In this document: in pieces, positions 15,118 through 23,256 of the stretch
How positions within the stretch are numbered: the stretch's first letter is position 1
Layout of the letters: every line of letters begins with the position of its first letter
Source: Elusimicrobiota bacterium
Lineage (GTDB): Bacteria; Elusimicrobiota; Elusimicrobia; UBA1565; JACRDR01
Direction of reading: 5' to 3'
Length of the DNA: 64,000 bases
Assembly (NCBI GenBank): GCA_016194745.1
Contig: JACQBA010000010.1
Location: forward strand, 143,842 to 207,841
Made by a program: the position numbers and the translations under genes
Notes under the pieces: model-generated
Told to the model about the DNA's origin: nothing
What the model saw: only the letters and a program-made list of their open reading frames with translations
Databases searched by the model: none

Positions 15118-16197
15118 TCAGCCCGCCACGAAGTGGAGCTTCACGACGCCCCAAATCTCCGGGACCTTCTCGCCGGGCTTGGGGTGATAGGGATCGAAGC
15201 GCCATTTCCTCAGAGCGTCGATCGCCAGCTTGTCGAGATCGGGAAATCCGGAGGTGCGCTGGACGAGGATGCCGTCCTTGACGCTCCCGTCGTCGAGCAC
15301 GCGGAACCGGAGCTGCACCTTGAGATCGAGGCCGCGCTGCGAGACCCAATCGGGACAAGGAGGGATCACGCGCTTCAAGACGCGGCGGCTACCCGCCGGG
15401 CCGGAGATCGACCAGCCGACCGGGCCGCCGTTGGGGTCGCCGAAGCCGCCGCCCGCGGGCTTGGCGTTCTCCGCGTCCGAGCCCTCGCGGCCGCCGGCGT
15501 CATAGACCGCGTCCTCCGACTCCGGGAGGTCCGAGCCGCTTCCCGAACCCTTGCGTCCCTTCGCCGCCTGCGCCGAGGACGCCGTATCGGCCGAGGAAAT
15601 CGCGTCGTCCGGATTTTCCATGGCGGCGAGCTGGCCCTCGAGCTCCGCGCGCCGCTGCGCCTTGACCCGGCGCTGCTCCTCGAGGAAAGCCCGCCGGCGC
15701 GCGAGCTCTTCTTGCCGGCGCAGGTCCGCCTCGCGCTTCTTGGCGAGCTGTTCCTGGCGGAGGATCTCCGCCTCCCGCCTCCGCTCCTCGGCGCGCGCCG
15801 CCCGCTCCGCCGCGGCGAGTTCCTTGGCGAGCCGCTTCTCCTCCGCGCGCCGGCGCGCCTGCTCGCGCTCCGCCTGAGTCGGGACCTTCTTCGGCCGATG
15901 CACCTTCTGCTTCTTGGCGGGAGTCGGGCTGCCCTTCTTGAATTTCTCCGGCTCGACCGGGCCCGGGCCGTGGGCGGCCGGCAGGTCGTTTCCGTTGCCG
16001 CCCGCCATCGGCGCGATGAAGGGCGATATCTGGGGGATCTGGGTGACGAACTCGACGGGCACGGCCGCCTCCGCCTTCGGGACTTCGCCCCCGAAGCGCA
16101 GGCCCGTGTTGAGCGTGAGCACCACCGCGTGCACGGCGCACGCGATGATAAAACAGGGCAAGTCTCTCGCCAGGCCTTTCTGAGGTCCGAGATTCAT
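15118..16197 (-). CDS. TonB/TolA-like energy-transducing protein
   Basis: Encodes 359 residues. One N-terminal membrane helix (FIIACAVHAVVLTLN) is followed by a Pro/Lys segment (KKQKVHRPKKVP), a long charged helix of A/E/R/K (residues about 110-210, as in TolA), a Gly/Ser linker, and a C-terminal TonB-like domain of about 90 residues: VLKRVIPPCPDWVSQRGLDLKV, FRVLDDGSVKDGILVQRTSG and IDALRKWRFDPY. The last pattern (SG...LD..A..ALRKWRF.P) is the TonB_C hallmark. The TolA-like rod and TonB-like head suggest a long trans-periplasmic linker. The matching ExbB/ExbD genes are 10 kb away, plausibly the motor for this protein. Confidence 0.8.
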   Translation of the reverse strand: MNLGPQKGLARDLPCFIIACAVHAVVLTLNTGLRFGGEVPKAEAAVPVEFVTQIPQISPFIAPMAGGNGNDLPAAHGPGPVEPEKFKKGSPTPAKKQKVHRPKKVPTQAEREQARRRAEEKRLAKELAAAERAARAEERRREAEILRQEQLAKKREADLRRQEELARRRAFLEEQRRVKAQRRAELEGQLAAMENPDDAISSADTASSAQAAKGRKGSGSGSDLPESEDAVYDAGGREGSDAENAKPAGGGFGDPNGGPVGWSISGPAGSRRVLKRVIPPCPDWVSQRGLDLKVQLRFRVLDDGSVKDGILVQRTSGFPDLDKLAIDALRKWRFDPYHPKPGEKVPEIWGVVKLHFVAG

Positions 16198-16357
16198 GGA
16201 TTGGGGACGCGCCCGGTCCCGTAATAGAGTATTTCCCCTATATGTTACAGAGTCAAGGCTTCAAACCGGCAACGTCCAAGGGGTCCTTTTCGGGAACAAA
16301 ACGGCTCTGTTAGTGTCCAATCCTCGACGCCGAAATACGGTCCAGGAGGCCACAACG

Positions 16358-17308
16358 ATGAGTTCGATAAAGGGACGGATCGCCGGATGCGCCCTCGCGG
16401 TCGCGGTCGTGTCGATCGGCTGGAGGGCGGCGTCGCGCCGCTCGGCGCAGCCGCTATTGAGCCCGGATCTCTATCAAGCCGCGTCGGCGCAGATCCAAAG
16501 CACGGCGCTGTCGCTCTCGGATAGCTCGCGCGGGGACATGGCCGCGGGATTCGCCGGCTCCAACATCGCCCCCATATCGCCTGTTCCACCCGGATCTCCG
16601 ACGCCCGGCTCGCGGAGCCTGGGTCAAGTCGAGCGCAAGATCGTCAAGAACGCCTCGGTCTCCATCGAGGTCAGGAACTACGCGGCCGAGCGGAAAAGCC
16701 TCCTCGCCATCGCGCGGCGCATGGGAGCGGAGGTCCAATCCGACTCGACGTCGCGCGGCGCCGAGAATGCCTACGGCGTCATCGTCCTCGAGGCGCCTCC
16801 CGAAAAGCTCGACGCGCTGCTCGATTCATTGGAGGGCCTGGGCCGCGTCCTCGAGCGCTCGCTGTCCGAGACCAACATGACGGCGGAGTACGTGGACATC
16901 AAGTCCCGCATGGCGAACCTCCGGCGCGTCGAGAAGCGCCTGCACGAGCTCCTGGCGTCCAAGACCTATACCCTCGGCGACGTGCTCCAGCTCGAGCAGC
17001 AGCTCGAACGCATCGGTGGGGAGATCGAGCAGGCCGAGGGCCGGATGAAGTACATCGACCGCCTCGCGGCGAACTCGATCGTGACGGTCCGCCTGAGCCA
17101 GCCGGCGCGGGAGCCCATCCGCACTCACGGCGCGACCTACGGCGTCGCCAATATCTTCGTGCGCGCCGGCAACGCCTTCGTGGCCACGGGTCTCCTCCTG
17201 CTCAACGCGGTCGCGCTGGGCCTGGCGATCGGCGTCTGGATCGTCCCCCTGGCCGCGATCGCGTACGCAATAAAGCTCGCGGCGGACGCGTATTATGGCA
17301 AGAACTGA
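16358..17308 (+). CDS. DUF4349 membrane protein
   Basis: Encodes 316 residues. An N-terminal hydrophobic segment (IAGCALAVAVVSIGW) anchors or exports it. The middle holds the DUF4349 pattern: RKIVKNASVSIEVRNYAAERKSLLAIARRMGAEVQSDS, then YVDIKSRMANLRRVEKRLHELL and a coiled-coil (VLQLEQQLERIGGEIEQAEGR). It ends with a long membrane helix (LLLLNAVALGLAIGVWIVPLAAIAYAIK). The start at 16358 has AGGAGG eight bases upstream; in-frame codons further upstream have no such site. The family has no proven function; related proteins are putative lipoproteins or anti-sigma-like membrane proteins. It diverges from the tonB-like gene. Confidence 0.75.
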   Translation: MSSIKGRIAGCALAVAVVSIGWRAASRRSAQPLLSPDLYQAASAQIQSTALSLSDSSRGDMAAGFAGSNIAPISPVPPGSPTPGSRSLGQVERKIVKNASVSIEVRNYAAERKSLLAIARRMGAEVQSDSTSRGAENAYGVIVLEAPPEKLDALLDSLEGLGRVLERSLSETNMTAEYVDIKSRMANLRRVEKRLHELLASKTYTLGDVLQLEQQLERIGGEIEQAEGRMKYIDRLAANSIVTVRLSQPAREPIRTHGATYGVANIFVRAGNAFVATGLLLLNAVALGLAIGVWIVPLAAIAYAIKLAADAYYGKN

Positions 17309-17318
17309 CGCCCTGCGT

Positions 17319-17347
17319 TTGACTCGTCGGGGGGGTCGTGATACGAT
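17319..17347 (+). promoter_or_regulatory. Promoter of the unknown gene at 17351, leaderless layout
   Basis: TTGACT (17319-17324), 17-base spacer, TACGAT (17342-17347). The -10 box ends three bases before ATG 17351 and nine before the in-frame ATG 17357, so the mRNA would start at or next to 17357. No ribosome site. Confidence 0.55.
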
Positions 17348-17350
17348 AGT

Positions 17351-18031
17351 ATGGACATGGATGACGCCGGGATTTACAAGCTGCTCCAGGCGACGAAGCT
17401 CGTCGTGGCGCCGAAGCGGATCCTCTCCGCCTACGGCAGCACGCGCCTGAACTACAATCTCGTCTCGCCGGTGGACGACATGACGGACCGCACCCGCGTG
17501 CGCGAAGGCTCGGTCCTTTCGGAGAGGCCGCTCATCCTGACGGCGGAGTCCCTGCGCGAGCGCTTCGAGGGATTCGGCGACGACGCGGCCGGGTTCGCGC
17601 GCTGGCTCGGTGAGGAGTATCGCGACCTCCTCAGGGCGCTAGAATATAAGTTCAAGAATCAGGACTTCCGCGCCCACGTCCTTCGCGACGAGCCGAGGGC
17701 CGTCTCCGGGCGCATCCGGGACGACTTGACGACCCGCTCCGTGCAGGACACGGCGTTGATCGAGTGCCCCGACGCGGCGTGGTCCCTGGCGGTGATGAAG
17801 CTCACTCTCGATGAGACCCGGCGCGCGTTCCCGTCCCACGTCCGCACGTACGAGGAGCACGGGCTGTTCGATCCCGGCTCCAACGCCCAGCGCCGCCTGC
17901 GGCGCGAGATCGAATCGCTCTTCTCCGCCGCGGCGTCCGACCCGGCGGCCCGCGCCTCCCTCGGCAAGAAGCTCAAGGAGTACGGACTATTCGCCGAATA
18001 CGAAGATCGGTTCCTCGCCCTGTTCCGATAG
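17351..18031 (+). CDS. Conserved-looking protein of unknown function
   Basis: Encodes 226 residues (224 if it starts at ATG 17357, which the promoter position favours). No signal peptide or membrane helix is seen. It is charged and probably soluble and alpha-helical: LLQATKLVVAPKRILSAYG, then TRLNYNLVSPVDDMTDRTRVREG, which looks like a conserved core, then FARWLGEEYRDLLRALEYKFKN and a C-terminal helical half ending KKLKEYGLFAEYEDRFLALF. I do not recognise the family. Codon use and GC content match the neighbours. It stands alone between the DUF4349 gene and the lipase-like gene. Confidence 0.65.
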   Translation: MDMDDAGIYKLLQATKLVVAPKRILSAYGSTRLNYNLVSPVDDMTDRTRVREGSVLSERPLILTAESLRERFEGFGDDAAGFARWLGEEYRDLLRALEYKFKNQDFRAHVLRDEPRAVSGRIRDDLTTRSVQDTALIECPDAAWSLAVMKLTLDETRRAFPSHVRTYEEHGLFDPGSNAQRRLRREIESLFSAAASDPAARASLGKKLKEYGLFAEYEDRFLALFR

Positions 18032-18183
18032 GCCGTCGCAACACTACCGGTCGTCCGGGTAAGCGGGCGTAGGGCCAAAGTCCTCGCGGATTCTCCCCGA
18101 CCGGGCCCCAGCGGCGCCTCCAGGACGCGTATACTTGGATCGTCGGGCGCAGACGTTACGCTCGCGCATTTCCGGAGGGGGTC

Positions 18184-19242
18184 ATGCGCAGTTCCATCCC
18201 GTTCGTCCTGTTGGTCGCCGCCGTCCACTCGGCCGCGGCTCAATCCGTCTCGATCCAACCGTCGCTTTCGGCAGGCGCCGAGCGAATCGCCGCCGCGCTG
18301 ACGGGCTCGCCCGCGAGCGCGGCGGGCGTTCCGACTCCAGTTCAAGCCGTTCCCGCAGCGCCTTCGCGCGACCTAACGAACGCCTTCCTGGCGCTCCATC
18401 ACGGCGTCAAGTCCAAGTCCCGCCTCGGGTCGCTCGAAAAAGCACAATCGTACCGGTATCTCCTCGTCCCGGGGTTTCTCGGCAACCATATCGAGGACTA
18501 TTTAGGCGAGACGAAGAAACGGCTGAGCGCGCTCGGTCTCGACGCGCGCATCCTGTCGATCGACACCGACGGCGACGGCGCGGGCAACCTCCTCAAGATA
18601 GGCCGTGCCGTCGAGGAGTCTCCGACGCCCGTCGTCCTCATCGGCCACAGCCGCGGCGGCATGCACTCGCACGACTGGTATCGCGCCGCCTCGCCCGCGC
18701 TCAAGGCGAAAGTAGTCAAGCTGGCGCTGGTGCAGGCGCCGCTTCAAGGATCCCCCATCGCCGACATCAAGATCGACGGCCGATTCGCGCAGATCAAGCG
18801 CTGGAAGGTCGCGAAAATCAGCACGTGGCTCGGCTGGGGCGACGTGCCGGGCGCGCTGGAGGAGCTGACGTCCCGCCGCCGCGCGGCCGTCATGGCGAGC
18901 CTCCCTCCGCTTACCGCTGACGACCTCGCGAAGACGTACACCGTGACGACGACGTTCGATCCCGTGCGCGAGCCGCTCAAAGCGTGGCGCTACCATCGCG
19001 ACATGAAGCCGCTGTGGCTGATCATCAAGGCCGCCACCGGAGAGAAGAGCGACGGCCTCGTCGCGGAAAGTTCCTCCAAGGTGCCTGGCGCGCGCTCGAT
19101 CCAGCTCGACGACCTCGATCACGAGGACACGGTGCTGCAAAATCCCGCGGGCCTCAAGAAGACGGGCGGCAGCGCGCCGCATCCCGGCTTCCACGTAGGA
19201 GACGTTACGGAAGCCCTGGTGCGGACGCTCCTCCTCCCGTAG
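18184..19242 (+). CDS. Secreted alpha/beta-hydrolase (lipase-like)
   Basis: Encodes 352 residues. A signal peptide (FVLLVAAVHSAAAQ) is followed by a low-complexity Ala/Pro segment to about residue 60. The hydrolase core starts YRYLLVPGFLGNHIEDYLGETKKRL. The nucleophile elbow is VVLIGHSRGGMHSHDW (GxSxG as G-H-S-R-G), and the following strand VKLALVQAPLQGSPIAD supports a triacylglycerol-lipase-like fold. A late Asp (DDLDHED) and His may complete the triad. The substrate is unknown. A strong ribosome site (GGAGGGGG) precedes the ATG. TATACT about 50 bases upstream is a possible -10 box. Confidence 0.75.
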   Translation: MRSSIPFVLLVAAVHSAAAQSVSIQPSLSAGAERIAAALTGSPASAAGVPTPVQAVPAAPSRDLTNAFLALHHGVKSKSRLGSLEKAQSYRYLLVPGFLGNHIEDYLGETKKRLSALGLDARILSIDTDGDGAGNLLKIGRAVEESPTPVVLIGHSRGGMHSHDWYRAASPALKAKVVKLALVQAPLQGSPIADIKIDGRFAQIKRWKVAKISTWLGWGDVPGALEELTSRRRAAVMASLPPLTADDLAKTYTVTTTFDPVREPLKAWRYHRDMKPLWLIIKAATGEKSDGLVAESSSKVPGARSIQLDDLDHEDTVLQNPAGLKKTGGSAPHPGFHVGDVTEALVRTLLLP

Positions 19243-19280
19243 CGCCCGCAACAACACGTCTCCCAAAGGACCTAATCTCA

Positions 19281-19314
19281 ATATAGGCCTATCGGCCCAT
19301 ATTTATGCTATGCT
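19281..19314 (+). promoter_or_regulatory. Putative promoter with repeated GGCC[TC]AT boxes before the subtilisin gene
   Basis: ATAGGCCTAT, a 10-bp palindrome, and GGCCCAT form two boxes side by side (19283-19300). A doubled TATGCT (19304-19314) follows as -10. Transcription would begin near 19321, exactly where the structured leader begins. No normal -35 box is present, so an activator or a special sigma factor may be used. Confidence 0.4.
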
Positions 19315-19320
19315 CGGCGG

Positions 19321-19388
19321 GTCGCGCCGGAGCAGGGGTGCTCCAGACGCGCGCGCCGGGACGGGTGGCCTGGCGACAACCTGCGGAG
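19321..19388 (+). promoter_or_regulatory. Structured 5' leader of the subtilisin gene
   Basis: GTCGC (19321-19325) can pair with GCGAC (19373-19377), enclosing a six-bp hairpin GGAGCA/TGCTCC with a GGGG loop (19329-19344) and a second GC-rich hairpin around 19352-19370. The layout is a three-way junction ending just before the ribosome site GGAGGTGG. It matches no riboswitch I recognise. Confidence 0.35.
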
Positions 19389-19395
19389 GTGGTCC

Positions 19396-20643
19396 ATGTC
19401 CAGATCCAGGTCGTTGTTGGCGGCACTTGTCCTAGCCGTCGCCGGAGCGGCGCTTCCAGCGTCCGCCGGCTCGCCGGCTCAGCCCGTCCTTCGCATCGTG
19501 ACGTTCGCGGAGGGCGTCGACGCGTCGAAGCAGGTCGGGTTCGTCAAGGAACTCGGCGGGCGCATCATCCACGATCTCAAGATCATCAACGCCGTCTCCA
19601 TCGAGCTGCCGGCCGACCGCGCCGGCTTCGCGGACGACGGCCTCAAGGCCCTGCCCGGCGTGATCCGCGTTTCCGAGGACCACGAGCGCAACTGGCTCCG
19701 ACGGACCGCCGCGCCGACCGCGGACTTCGAGTTGCCGGCCCCGTCCGCCGTCGTGCGGCCGTTCAAGGCCGAGCGCGTGCGCGCCGGCTCGGACAAGGCC
19801 GACAACATCCCGTGGGGCATCGCGAAGGTCAATGCGCCGACCGCGTGGGCCAAGACGATGGGCGCCGGGGTCAAGGTCGCGGTGGTCGACACCGGCATTG
19901 ACATGAACCACCCGCGGCTCAAGGACAACGTCCGCGGCGGCTTCAACGCGAAGAACTCGGCGCAGCCCACGAACTTCAACGACGACAACGGGCACGGCAC
20001 GCACGTCGCCGGCACGATCGCGGCGGTCAAGGACGGCAACGGGATCGTCGGCGTCGCCCCCAAGGCCACGCTCTACGGGATCAAGGTGCTCGACGCGGGC
20101 GGCAACGGCACGTCGGCGGATCTCGTCGCCGGCATCGACTGGGCGGTCCGCAACGGCATCGACATCGCGAACATGAGCTTGGGCGGAGGAGAGGAGGACA
20201 ACACTCCCGAGCTCCGCGCGGCCGTGGCGAACGCGACGGCGGCGGGGCTGACGATCATCGCGGCCGCCGGAAACGATGGCCCCGGCAACAACACCGTGGG
20301 ATATCCGGCGCGCTACGCCGAGGTCATCGCGGTCGCCGCGATCACGTCCTCGGAGCGGACCGCGATGTTCTCGAGCCGCGGGCCGCAAGTGGCCATCACG
20401 GCGCCGGGCCAGGGCATCCTCTCGACCTTCCCGACGAACCGGGGCGGCCAGGCGACGCAGTCCGGCACGTCCATGGCCTGCCCTCACGCGGCGGGCGTCG
20501 CGGCCCTCGCGGTCGCGGCCAAGGGCATCCGGGGCTCCGCCGCGATCCGCGCGGCGCTGACCGGCACGGCGCGCAAGCTGCCGGGCGCCGGGCCCAACGA
20601 GCAGGGCGCGGGTCTCGTGGACGCCGCGAAGATCGTCCAGTAA
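19396..20643 (+). CDS. Secreted subtilisin-like serine protease (S8)
   Basis: Encodes 415 residues. Signal peptide to about residue 24, then an inhibitor-I9-like propeptide (LRIVTFAEGV to VSEDHERNW) that folds and blocks the enzyme until it is removed. Catalytic triad: Asp165 (VAVVDTGID), His200 (NGHGTHVAGT), Ser359 (GTSMACPHAAG); oxyanion Asn293 (AAAGNDGPG). The length fits a simple extracellular subtilase without extra domains. The start has GGAGG about seven bases upstream. A strong terminator follows, so it is probably transcribed alone. Likely used for extracellular protein breakdown. Confidence 0.93.
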   Translation: MSRSRSLLAALVLAVAGAALPASAGSPAQPVLRIVTFAEGVDASKQVGFVKELGGRIIHDLKIINAVSIELPADRAGFADDGLKALPGVIRVSEDHERNWLRRTAAPTADFELPAPSAVVRPFKAERVRAGSDKADNIPWGIAKVNAPTAWAKTMGAGVKVAVVDTGIDMNHPRLKDNVRGGFNAKNSAQPTNFNDDNGHGTHVAGTIAAVKDGNGIVGVAPKATLYGIKVLDAGGNGTSADLVAGIDWAVRNGIDIANMSLGGGEEDNTPELRAAVANATAAGLTIIAAAGNDGPGNNTVGYPARYAEVIAVAAITSSERTAMFSSRGPQVAITAPGQGILSTFPTNRGGQATQSGTSMACPHAAGVAALAVAAKGIRGSAAIRAALTGTARKLPGAGPNEQGAGLVDAAKIVQ

Positions 20644-20659
20644 ATCGGGTCTACACACG

Positions 20660-20699
20660 GGAAGCCCGGCCTGCGCACCGGCCGGGCTTCCTCTTTTTC
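20660..20699 (+). terminator. Rho-independent terminator after the subtilisin gene
   Basis: A perfect 12-bp stem (GGAAGCCCGGCC / GGCCGGGCTTCC), 8-base loop, then TCTTTTTCT. It sits 17 bases after the stop codon. Confidence 0.9.
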
Positions 20700-20729
20700 T
20701 GACGACGGCAAGACTGCTATCATGACGGC

Positions 20730-21587
20730 ATGCCCGTCCTAGACAGCCAGGCGGCCGCCGACGTTTTCCTCGATTGGGTCCGCCAGGAAAAGGCGTCTCT
20801 CGGGTTCACTCCCCGTCTCGCCGCGATCCTCAACAGGCCGACCGCCGACGCCGCGAGCATCGAGTATCGGGACCTCATCCTCAAGGACGCCGCGCGCCTC
20901 GGCCTCGAGGCGGAGGCTCTCGAGTCCTCGGACGAGGGCGAGCTCTTCGAGCTCATCCGCAGGGCGAACGGCGACTCGGGCATCCACGGCATCATCGTCC
21001 TCTACCCCCTGCGCTGCAAGATCAGCGACGAGGACGTCATGGACCTGGTCTCCCCGTACAAGGACCCGGAAGGGCTCCATTCGATCAATCTCGGCTACCT
21101 GATCAAGTTCAAGCAGTACCTCGACGAGAAGCGCCAGGTCAAGTGCGTCGTGCCCGCGACGCCGAAGGCGGTGGTGAAGGCGCTGCAGCGCTATCCGGAG
21201 ATCAAGATCGACGGGGCGTTCGTCACGATCGTCAACAACTCGATGCGCGTGGGCAAGCCGCTCGGGCTCATGCTCGAGAACCTCGGAGCGACGGTGGTCA
21301 AGTGCTACCACAAGACGAGGCCCGCCGACCTCGAGGCCTGCGTGCGCCGGGCGGACATTCTCGTGACCGCGGTGCCCGATCCGAAGTTCCGCATCGACGC
21401 GTCCTGGGTGAAGCCGGGCGCGGCGGTCCTGGACGTGTCTTATGAGGGCAATATCGGACCCGCAGGGCTCTCGGAACGCGCGGGACTGTGGACGGTGCCG
21501 GAGAACAGGCTCGGCAAGGTGACCCGGGCCATGATGTTCGTCAACCTCGTTTACTGCGCAAGGTATAAAGGCGTCTTCTACGACTAA
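20730..21587 (+). CDS. Methylenetetrahydrofolate dehydrogenase, Mtd1-like (FolD superfamily)
   Basis: Encodes 285 residues. It has the FolD two-domain layout but not the bacterial signature. It lacks the PGGVGP loop present in the second FolD of this window and instead ends TVPENRLGKVTRAMMFVN. From memory it matches the yeast monofunctional NAD-dependent enzyme Mtd1: NGDSGIHGIIVLYPL, KDPEGLHSINLGYL, QVKCVVPATPKAVVKAL, VTIVNNSMRVGKPLGLMLENL and VLDVSYEGN. The catalytic Lys of the cyclohydrolase site (Tyr+4) is not in its normal place, which would suit a dehydrogenase without cyclohydrolase activity. TATCAT lies six bases before the ATG and no ribosome site is seen, so the mRNA is probably leaderless. 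Expected role: oxidation of methylene-THF with NAD. Confidence 0.75.
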   Translation: MPVLDSQAAADVFLDWVRQEKASLGFTPRLAAILNRPTADAASIEYRDLILKDAARLGLEAEALESSDEGELFELIRRANGDSGIHGIIVLYPLRCKISDEDVMDLVSPYKDPEGLHSINLGYLIKFKQYLDEKRQVKCVVPATPKAVVKALQRYPEIKIDGAFVTIVNNSMRVGKPLGLMLENLGATVVKCYHKTRPADLEACVRRADILVTAVPDPKFRIDASWVKPGAAVLDVSYEGNIGPAGLSERAGLWTVPENRLGKVTRAMMFVNLVYCARYKGVFYD

Positions 21588-21609
21588 GCGGACGGTCCTC
21601 CTGGCGGCG

Positions 21610-23256
21610 ATGGCCGCGCTGTGCTGCGCGAGCCTGCGGCTGGCGTCGGTGATCGGCGCGGACGCGATCGTCGACGAGGCCGTGTACGCGGCAGACGCGG
21701 GCGTCCTCTACGCCGACTACCTTCGTCGCGGCGAGCTCGGCCTGCTCATCCGCAGCCGCGAGAACTACGAGCATCCGCCGCTCGTCAAGCTGATCTACGG
21801 CGCCGTGATCGCGGCGACCGGCAACTCGCAGAACCCGGAGGGCGCGCTCCGCGCCTCGCGGTGGGTCTCGGCGGTCCTCACGTCCGCGCAAGCCGCTCTC
21901 CTGTGCCTGCTCTCCCCCATCGCGGCCGTCCTCTTCTGCGTCCACACGCAGCAGATCCTGTACTCGTCAAAAGCCTACCTCGACGGCCCGAGCAGCTTTT
22001 TCGCGCTCGCCGCCGCATTCCTCTTCCTTCGGGCGAAACGGGCGCCCGGCGGAGGTCTCGTCTGGGGCCGGCCGATGGCGCTCTCCGCGGTGTTTCTCGG
22101 CGCCGCCATGGCGTCGAAATACATCAACGCCGTGGTCGCGGCGCCGATCGCGCTCCTGCTGCTCCAGGGCGCCCGTCGCAAGCCGAAGACGGTCGCGCTC
22201 TACGGCGCCGTCTCGGCCGCGGCGTTCGTGCTTTTCGATCCCGCGATCTGGTCCAATCCCGTCGGACACCTCCTGCAGTCGCTCCGATTCCACGACTCGA
22301 TCGGCGACACCGTCCGCTACCGGATGTACGTGGACTTCATGGGACGCGAGCCGAGAATTCTCGACCACTTCAATTGGCTGCTGCGAAACCGGGAGTTCCC
22401 GTTCCTCCTCCCGCTGCCGCAGGGCACCGACGCGCTGGTGCTGATCTTGAGCTTCGGCGGCCTGCCGTATCTGTTCCGGCGGAGCGCGCTCCTCGGCTGG
22501 TGGTACGTCGCGGGCGCGGCGTTTCTCCTCTTGTACCGCATCAAATTCCCGCACTATACGCTGGTATTCATCCCGCCGATGGCGCTGGCCGCCGCGGAGA
22601 TGCTCGATCCCCTCACGCCTCTCATCCTGCGGGCGAGGGGCCGCTCTCCCTCCGCATGGACGTGGCCCGCCGCGGACGCCGCCGCGGCCGTCGCGTTCGC
22701 GGGGCTGAGCGCCTACGGCCTTGCCTACGCCTGGACGCGCCCACCCGAGAAGACGGACATGCTCGAGGCGGAAATCTGCTACGGCCTCGCGCAGCTGCAG
22801 CTCGGACGAAGGGACGAAGCGGAACGCTATTTTCGAAAAACGCTCGACCGACCCGCAGGGCGCGCGCGGCCGACCGCGCACATGGCGTTGTCGAGCATCT
22901 TTCAGGACCTGGGGTACCTGCCCGAAGCGGAAGCGGAGGCCCGGCAAGCCTACCGGGAGCGGCCGAACCACTATTCGACGCACATGCGTCTGGGCGACGT
23001 GCTCCTCGTCCAAGGCAAGTCCAAGGAGGCTCTCGTCGAATATCTCGCGGCCGATCACTCGACCATCGTCGACCCCCGCCATCGAGCCGTCCTGTTCATG
23101 GACCGGGCGCGCGCGTATCTGGCTCTCAAAGACTTCGCGGGCGCCCAAGGCGCCCTGACGACTGCGGCCGCGCTCAATCCGGAGAACGAGACGATCCGGC
23201 GCCACCAAGAGATCGTGGCGGAGAGGCTCGCTCAGGGCCGGCGTTCGAACAAGTAG
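21610..23256 (+). CDS. GT39/PMT-like membrane glycosyltransferase with C-terminal TPR repeats
   Basis: Encodes about 548 residues. The N-terminal two thirds have 8-10 hydrophobic segments, with the early acidic motif of the PMT/ArnT family (IVDEAVYAADAGVLYADYL) and KYINAVVAAPIALLLLQG. From residue about 380 the membrane part gives way to soluble TPR repeats (GLAQLQLGRRDEAERYF, IFQDLGYLPEAEAEARQAY, RLGDVLLVQGKSKEALVEYL). The family moves sugars from polyprenyl-phosphate donors to proteins or lipids. The ATG at 21610 has no ribosome site, and the true start could be a few codons upstream. The last 25 bases overlap the convergent GT39-like gene. Confidence 0.7.
   Translation: MAALCCASLRLASVIGADAIVDEAVYAADAGVLYADYLRRGELGLLIRSRENYEHPPLVKLIYGAVIAATGNSQNPEGALRASRWVSAVLTSAQAALLCLLSPIAAVLFCVHTQQILYSSKAYLDGPSSFFALAAAFLFLRAKRAPGGGLVWGRPMALSAVFLGAAMASKYINAVVAAPIALLLLQGARRKPKTVALYGAVSAAAFVLFDPAIWSNPVGHLLQSLRFHDSIGDTVRYRMYVDFMGREPRILDHFNWLLRNREFPFLLPLPQGTDALVLILSFGGLPYLFRRSALLGWWYVAGAAFLLLYRIKFPHYTLVFIPPMALAAAEMLDPLTPLILRARGRSPSAWTWPAADAAAAVAFAGLSAYGLAYAWTRPPEKTDMLEAEICYGLAQLQLGRRDEAERYFRKTLDRPAGRARPTAHMALSSIFQDLGYLPEAEAEARQAYRERPNHYSTHMRLGDVLLVQGKSKEALVEYLAADHSTIVDPRHRAVLFMDRARAYLALKDFAGAQGALTTAAALNPENETIRRHQEIVAERLAQGRRSNK

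Noticed and set aside
12675..15281. 868-residue open frame on the plus strand, opposite the TPR gene
   Set aside because: Arg/Leu-rich shadow of the minus-strand TPR coding sequence; no start signal or domain.
19321..19388. Known riboswitch or hammerhead ribozyme
   Set aside because: The conserved cores of c-di-GMP, guanidine, fluoride and hammerhead RNAs are absent.
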